Assembly (NCBI GenBank): GCA_017397655.1
Contig: JAFQIG010000010.1
Coordinates: forward strand, 62,001-126,000
DNA from: Clostridia bacterium
GTDB taxonomy: Bacteria; Bacillota; Clostridia; Oscillospirales; Acutalibacteraceae
Direction of reading: 5' to 3'
Length of the DNA stretch: 64,000 bases
The position numbers were made by a program, and so were the translations under genes. This document shows positions 60,708 to 64,000 of this stretch, one piece after another (positions within the stretch are counted from its first letter, which is position 1; every line of letters starts with the position of its first letter). The notes beneath the pieces are model-generated. The model worked only from the letters and a program-made list of their open reading frames with translations. It did not search any database and had not been told where the DNA came from.

Positions 60708-61955
60708 TTGAGAAAACTTTTTAGAAAGATACTTTCCCTGATACTTGCTGTTTTTATGCCGACTGCTACGGTTATTCCGATGACTGAACCTGTAAAAATT
60801 GAAGATACAACCGTTTCTGTGGCAAGTGACTATATTTTCGGTGGAACCAACTACGGGCACGTTGTTGATTACCTTATAAAAGATGATAACGGAGTCAAAG
60901 GTTTTTTGTACAGTAACGGAGAAATTATCATCACCGGTGCAGATACAAGTATAAAAGATCTTGTAATCCCCGACGAAATTGACGGCTATCCTGTTACGGC
61001 AATCGCCGACAGAGCCTTTGCGAGTGAACCGGATGTCGATCTTAATATGTATTATTTTGATACTGTCACTATCGGCGATAATGTCAGATATATAGGCAAA
61101 TGGGCGTTTGGATATCAAGAAAGCATACAGCTGATTGTTTTTGGAGAGAATGTTGAAGAAATCGGACAGGGTGCTTTTGAAGTCTGTAATCCCCAAAAAA
61201 TTGTATGGAACGACAAAATTAAGATTCTACGCTCCTGCGCTTTTGCAATGATGATAGTTGCTTCGGAAGGAGTGTTTCCGTTACCGGATTCTATCGAAAT
61301 TTTAGAATATTATGCAATTGGTGGGTCACAAGATACTATCGTTGTCAGAGAAAATGTAAAATATATTGAAAAATGTGCGATTTGGTGTGATAATCTCGTA
61401 GTACTTAATATGGATATGGAAATCAGTTCTTATGAAAAAGATAGTACACATATCGGAGGTTTCCCGAACGATGATGCAATAATCTACTGTCTTGAAAACT
61501 CCACAATGCACCAAAAGCTGAAAAGCGGAGAGATCAATAACGAATATCACCTGATAGAGAACGCATATCTGACTTCGGAAACGGTTGACATAAGCGAGGA
61601 TTATGTAATATCGGGACTTCAAGGCGGACTGACTGAAAATGATTTAAAATCATATCTCAATGTAGAGGGAGAAGCAGAAATCAGAGTTTCGGACGAAGTT
61701 GTAAAAACCGGTACAAAAATAGAACTTGTCAACGCCGATCCCGAATTTGTATACAAAACATATACGGCAGTCGTTGACGGTGACATAAACGGAGACGGTC
61801 TGACAGGAGCAGCCGAGGACTTTTCTGCAATGCGTGACATCATCACGGGCAGCGATTCCGAATACTCCGACATAAACAAACAGGCAGCCGACCTCAACAG
61901 TGACGGAATCGTCAACTCCACCGACCTCACCATAATGAAATCATTACTCAACTGA
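60708..61955 (+). CDS. Secreted leucine-rich-repeat (BspA-type) protein with type I dockerin
   Basis: 415 residues from the TTG at 60708 with GGGAGG eight bases upstream. Signal peptide RKLFRKILSLILAVFMPTATV. Repeats: LVIPDEIDGYPVTAIADRAF, VTIGDNVRYIGKWAFG, LIVFGENVEEIGQGAF, IVVRENVKYIEKCAI. The linker LQGGLTENDLKSYLNVEGEA to YTAVVDGD resembles that of the neighbour. The dockerin has DINGDGLTGAAE and DLNSDGIVNSTD, with Ser instead of Gly in the second loop. It is a tandem paralogue of the preceding gene with the same promoter-terminator layout. The binding partner of BspA repeats cannot be told. Confidence 0.88.
   Translation: MRKLFRKILSLILAVFMPTATVIPMTEPVKIEDTTVSVASDYIFGGTNYGHVVDYLIKDDNGVKGFLYSNGEIIITGADTSIKDLVIPDEIDGYPVTAIADRAFASEPDVDLNMYYFDTVTIGDNVRYIGKWAFGYQESIQLIVFGENVEEIGQGAFEVCNPQKIVWNDKIKILRSCAFAMMIVASEGVFPLPDSIEILEYYAIGGSQDTIVVRENVKYIEKCAIWCDNLVVLNMDMEISSYEKDSTHIGGFPNDDAIIYCLENSTMHQKLKSGEINNEYHLIENAYLTSETVDISEDYVISGLQGGLTENDLKSYLNVEGEAEIRVSDEVVKTGTKIELVNADPEFVYKTYTAVVDGDINGDGLTGAAEDFSAMRDIITGSDSEYSDINKQAADLNSDGIVNSTDLTIMKSLLN
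61829..61955 (+). repeat. Dockerin-encoding repeat, copy 2
   Basis: Counterpart of 60481-60607; see that entry. Six differences are spread across the 127 bases, three of them silent third-position changes. Confidence 0.9.
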
Positions 61956-61964
61956 ATAAAAATC

Positions 61965-62003
61965 AAGATTCTTCGCTTATCACCATGACAAAGCGAAGAA
62001 TCT
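61965..62003. terminator. Bidirectional intrinsic terminator
   Basis: AAGATTCTTCGCTT (61965-61978) pairs with AAGCGAAGAATCTT, followed by T's (to 62008); on the minus strand TTGATTTTTATT follows. It separates the second dockerin gene from the convergent serine hydrolase. Confidence 0.88.
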
Positions 62004-62030
62004 TTTTTAGTTCGGTAAATATTCTGTTAA

Positions 62031-63491
62031 TTAATCTGTTTGTTTTGCGGATATTGTGCCCGTATACTCATCAAGAAATGCTTCTGCACACTTTGAGAAT
62101 GTTACGTCTGCTTCTTTATCGTTAAAGCCGAAACGAGCCGTAAAATTGCCGAAGTAATCATCAATGATCTGACAACGTAAGGTCATTTGTCTGTCGTTGC
62201 GCCATGCTGCACTCGTTGCACAGTTGTATCGGTATCCGTCATTGTTTTTTAATCCGCCATGCTCGGTAGAGTATCCGTCCTGAGGAAACTTGAAAAAGCA
62301 ATTTTCGTTCCAGAAGAAAGGCAGTACTTTGTCGCCCTGTGCATTTGTATAATGCCACTCACCGCCCTTTTCATCAAATACAAAGAAAAACTTTTCAATG
62401 CCTGCCCGATTATCCTGACAGATATATATTTTGTTGCTTATGCTTTTCATCATCGGTGAAAAGCTTTTTCCTTTTGTGCCTGCAAGCTTTAACTCGCCGA
62501 TGTCTGCCTGTTCGGATACGGGCAGGGGAGTATCTGACATCGGATTTACGATCTTCTCAAAGAATGCCGACATTATGATGCTTCGTGATGACGGATATCC
62601 CTGATTATCGGAATTTATTACAAAAATAAGGTCTTTATCGGGTATGCATACAGTCAGCTGATCGCCCATGCCGACAAATGCAAAGCCTCCGTAAGTGCAC
62701 CAGATCTGATATCCGTATCCCTGACCGAAAAAGGTGTCAAAACCGCTTTCGCTGTTGTTGACAAGAGGAGAAACAGCTTCACGCAGATAGCTTTCGCTCA
62801 ACAGCTGTTCACCGTTCCACTTGCCGTAATTCATTACAAAACGTCCGAAGGAAGCCATATCCCTTGCGGTACACAGCATTGCAGAATCTCCCCAGCTGTC
62901 GTTGTTCTTGCATTTGAGAATACGTGCAGTTTTAAAGGTTCCTGTTTTGTTAAAGATACGGCATTTAAGAAAATCAAGCAACGGCATCCCCGAAAGCTTT
63001 TCAACAAGTGATGACAGCACCTGAGATCCTGCACTGTCATAAGTCCAACGAAGCCCCGGTGTGTGATCGGCAACGGCTTCGTTGATATATTGATGTGTGC
63101 GGTCGGGATCATTACTGCCGAACCAATAATTCTGCGGAGCACCGCACGTACACATTGTCAGCATATCACGGATTGTCTGTTTTGCAAGATTCTCGGGAAT
63201 TTCTCTGTCAATCTTTTCGGGAAAATGAGAAATAACGGTATCATCAAGAGACAGCTTTCCGTCATCAATCAAAAGACCGATGCCTATGCTGACAAAGCTT
63301 TTTGTCTGCGAGTACTGACGGTGTAAAAAGTCTTTATTAAACGGTTTCCAGTAGTATTCGGCAAAGATTTTATCGCCCTTCATCAGAAGTATATCATGAG
63401 TGACGCAACCTCCGTTGTTCAACATATCAATAAACTGTCTTATGTTGTCAGAGGGTAATCCTGCCGTTTCGGGAGTGATTTTTTCAAACAT
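62031..63491 (-). CDS. Serine hydrolase, beta-lactamase class C/esterase family
   Basis: 486 residues, ATG at 63491 with AAAGGAG. The acyl-enzyme motif SQTK has Ser61 and Lys64; the second motif is YDSAGSQVL in the place of the class C YxN/YxS; a third block GYGYQIWCTYGG follows. No signal peptide is present, so it is likely cytoplasmic, an esterase or D-aminopeptidase-like enzyme rather than a true beta-lactamase. Residues about 340-486 form an extra C-terminal beta-rich domain (YICQDNRAGIEKFFFVFDEKG). Between it and the next gene lies a terminator hairpin. Confidence 0.85.
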   Translation of the reverse strand: MFEKITPETAGLPSDNIRQFIDMLNNGGCVTHDILLMKGDKIFAEYYWKPFNKDFLHRQYSQTKSFVSIGIGLLIDDGKLSLDDTVISHFPEKIDREIPENLAKQTIRDMLTMCTCGAPQNYWFGSNDPDRTHQYINEAVADHTPGLRWTYDSAGSQVLSSLVEKLSGMPLLDFLKCRIFNKTGTFKTARILKCKNNDSWGDSAMLCTARDMASFGRFVMNYGKWNGEQLLSESYLREAVSPLVNNSESGFDTFFGQGYGYQIWCTYGGFAFVGMGDQLTVCIPDKDLIFVINSDNQGYPSSRSIIMSAFFEKIVNPMSDTPLPVSEQADIGELKLAGTKGKSFSPMMKSISNKIYICQDNRAGIEKFFFVFDEKGGEWHYTNAQGDKVLPFFWNENCFFKFPQDGYSTEHGGLKNNDGYRYNCATSAAWRNDRQMTLRCQIIDDYFGNFTARFGFNDKEADVTFSKCAEAFLDEYTGTISAKQTD

Positions 63492-63521
63492 AAAAAAGCT
63501 CCTTTACTGTTATAAATCAAA

Positions 63522-63558
63522 AGCACACGGTAACACCAAAAGGATGAGACCGTGTGCT
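63522..63558 (-). terminator. Intrinsic terminator between metallophosphoesterase and serine hydrolase
   Basis: On the minus strand AGCACACGGT and ACCGTGTGCT form a perfect 10-bp stem with a 17-base loop, followed by TTTGATTT. The large loop and weak T-run suggest it may act only partly. Confidence 0.7.
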
Positions 63559-63581
63559 GTTGTTGATCGGAGTTCGGTTAA

Positions 63582-64000
63582 TTATTCGTCAGTAATGTCA
63601 AAGCCGTTTGCTTCAAGATCAACATAATGAGATTCAACAAAAATGTTACCGAGCGAGTTAAGAGAAAGAGTTGTTCCGCCGATCATATCGCCGTCCCAAT
63701 AGCTGCCGAAGCCTGTTTTTACGGAGTATGTAAGTCTGATTCCGTCATAGTAAACAGAATAATCGTTAACGTGATCGTGGCCTACAAGGATATTCTTTGT
63801 GCTGCCGAGGTCCTTGCAAAGTGTAAAGAAAGCGTTGTTGACGGGAGAAGAGCATACAGCCTCACGTCTGCGACCCGAAGCGATTTCGGAATACTGAGGA
63901 TCGATAACGCCGAACTCTGCGCCCTCGGAATCCATCTTTACGGACTGCCATGCGTTTTCGTACTCAACAACGGGAATGTGCATGACTGCAGTGCTTTCGA
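63582..64000 (-). CDS. Calcineurin-like metallophosphoesterase (5' end beyond window)
   Basis: The frame is open from the stop at 63582 to the window edge, so the N-terminus with the first metal motifs is missing. Visible are AVMHIPVVEYENAW (metal His and the HxP motif), ILVGHDHVNDYSV (the GHxH motif) and the C-terminal beta-sheet part SVKTGFGSYWDGDMIGGTTL. This resembles the purple-acid-phosphatase-like Ser/Thr phosphoesterases of Firmicutes. The ATG at 63983 is internal, not the start. The substrate is unknown. A terminator follows the stop. Confidence 0.85.
   Translation of the reverse strand, partial: ESTAVMHIPVVEYENAWQSVKMDSEGAEFGVIDPQYSEIASGRRREAVCSSPVNNAFFTLCKDLGSTKNILVGHDHVNDYSVYYDGIRLTYSVKTGFGSYWDGDMIGGTTLSLNSLGNIFVESHYVDLEANGFDITDE

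Noticed and set aside
62031..63491. True class C beta-lactamase
   Set aside because: No signal peptide and a degenerate second motif (YDS); an esterase or peptidase relative is more likely.
1..64000. CRISPR arrays, insertion sequences, prophage genes, tRNA genes
   Set aside because: No regularly spaced repeats, transposase or phage-like reading frames, or cloverleaf-forming segments were seen in the gaps.

Overview
The window looks like a chromosomal segment of an anaerobic, low-to-moderate GC Clostridia species, most likely a Ruminococcus-like member of the Oscillospiraceae. Supporting signs are an intact sporulation sigma factor SigK with a pro-sequence, the Firmicutes hprK-murB-rapZ-whiA-dnaE-pfkA gene order, formate-tetrahydrofolate ligase under a ZTP riboswitch, a glycyl radical enzyme, and two secreted leucine-rich-repeat proteins ending in type I dockerins (cellulosome-type modules). 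Most of the window is core genome with intact reading frames. Many starts are GTG or TTG and were chosen by the position of the Shine-Dalgarno (SD) sequence.

Layout. 1-732 (-): a truncated SGNH-hydrolase lipoprotein. 957-15455 (+): rph, a NeuD-like acyltransferase, hprK, a ROK glucokinase, murB, rapZ, whiA and dnaE, then pfkA from its own promoter, pcrA, and a secreted alpha/beta hydrolase. 15545-17332 (-): fhs behind a ZTP riboswitch with its terminator, convergent with the preceding block. 17402-29381 (+): a DUF1294 membrane protein, then a long run from a clear promoter: a thymidylate-kinase-like gene, DUF2156, GNAT, DJ-1/PfpI, 5-formyl-THF cyclo-ligase, mltG, a U32 protein, two M42 peptidases, GNAT, a methionine-gamma-lyase-like PLP enzyme and a phosphohexomutase, closed by a terminator. 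29419-49137 (-): a secreted neutral-ceramidase-like protein, sigK, rqcP, hup, mazG, a SpoVB/YabM-type flippase, a nucleoside kinase, hemZ, an MBL hydrolase, dtd, relA, recJ, metY, an FGGY kinase, a glycyl radical enzyme (GRE) and its activase. 49349-49684 (+): RNase P RNA. 49706-61955 (+): an ATP-grasp protein, a small membrane protein, recD2, comF-like, metF, metH, DUF2804, a metallophosphoesterase and two tandem LRR-dockerin genes. 62031-64000 (-): a class-C-type serine hydrolase and the 3' part of a second metallophosphoesterase.

How the genes fit together. fhs, 5-formyl-THF cyclo-ligase, metF and metH form a one-carbon/methionine theme, with metY supplying homocysteine by another route. 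pcrA, recJ, recD2 and dnaE cover DNA replication and repair. rapZ, whiA, murB, mltG and the flippase concern the envelope and cell division. hprK, glk and pfkA concern sugar use and carbon control.

The best candidate for unassigned biology is the minus-strand unit activase - GRE - FGGY kinase - metY (44507-49137 plus 43230-44507). The GRE keeps the catalytic Cys414 and Gly759 but has a Cys-Gln-Glu-Pro active-site motif, is not a pyruvate formate-lyase, and sits with a sedoheptulokinase-like sugar kinase. Other points of interest are the near-identical dockerin modules on otherwise diverged neighbouring genes, an intrinsic terminator where yvcK usually lies, and a ceramidase-like protein with a substituted nucleophile position. 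No CRISPR array, insertion sequence, prophage or tRNA was seen, and apart from RNase P RNA no stretch above about 300 bases lacks a gene.
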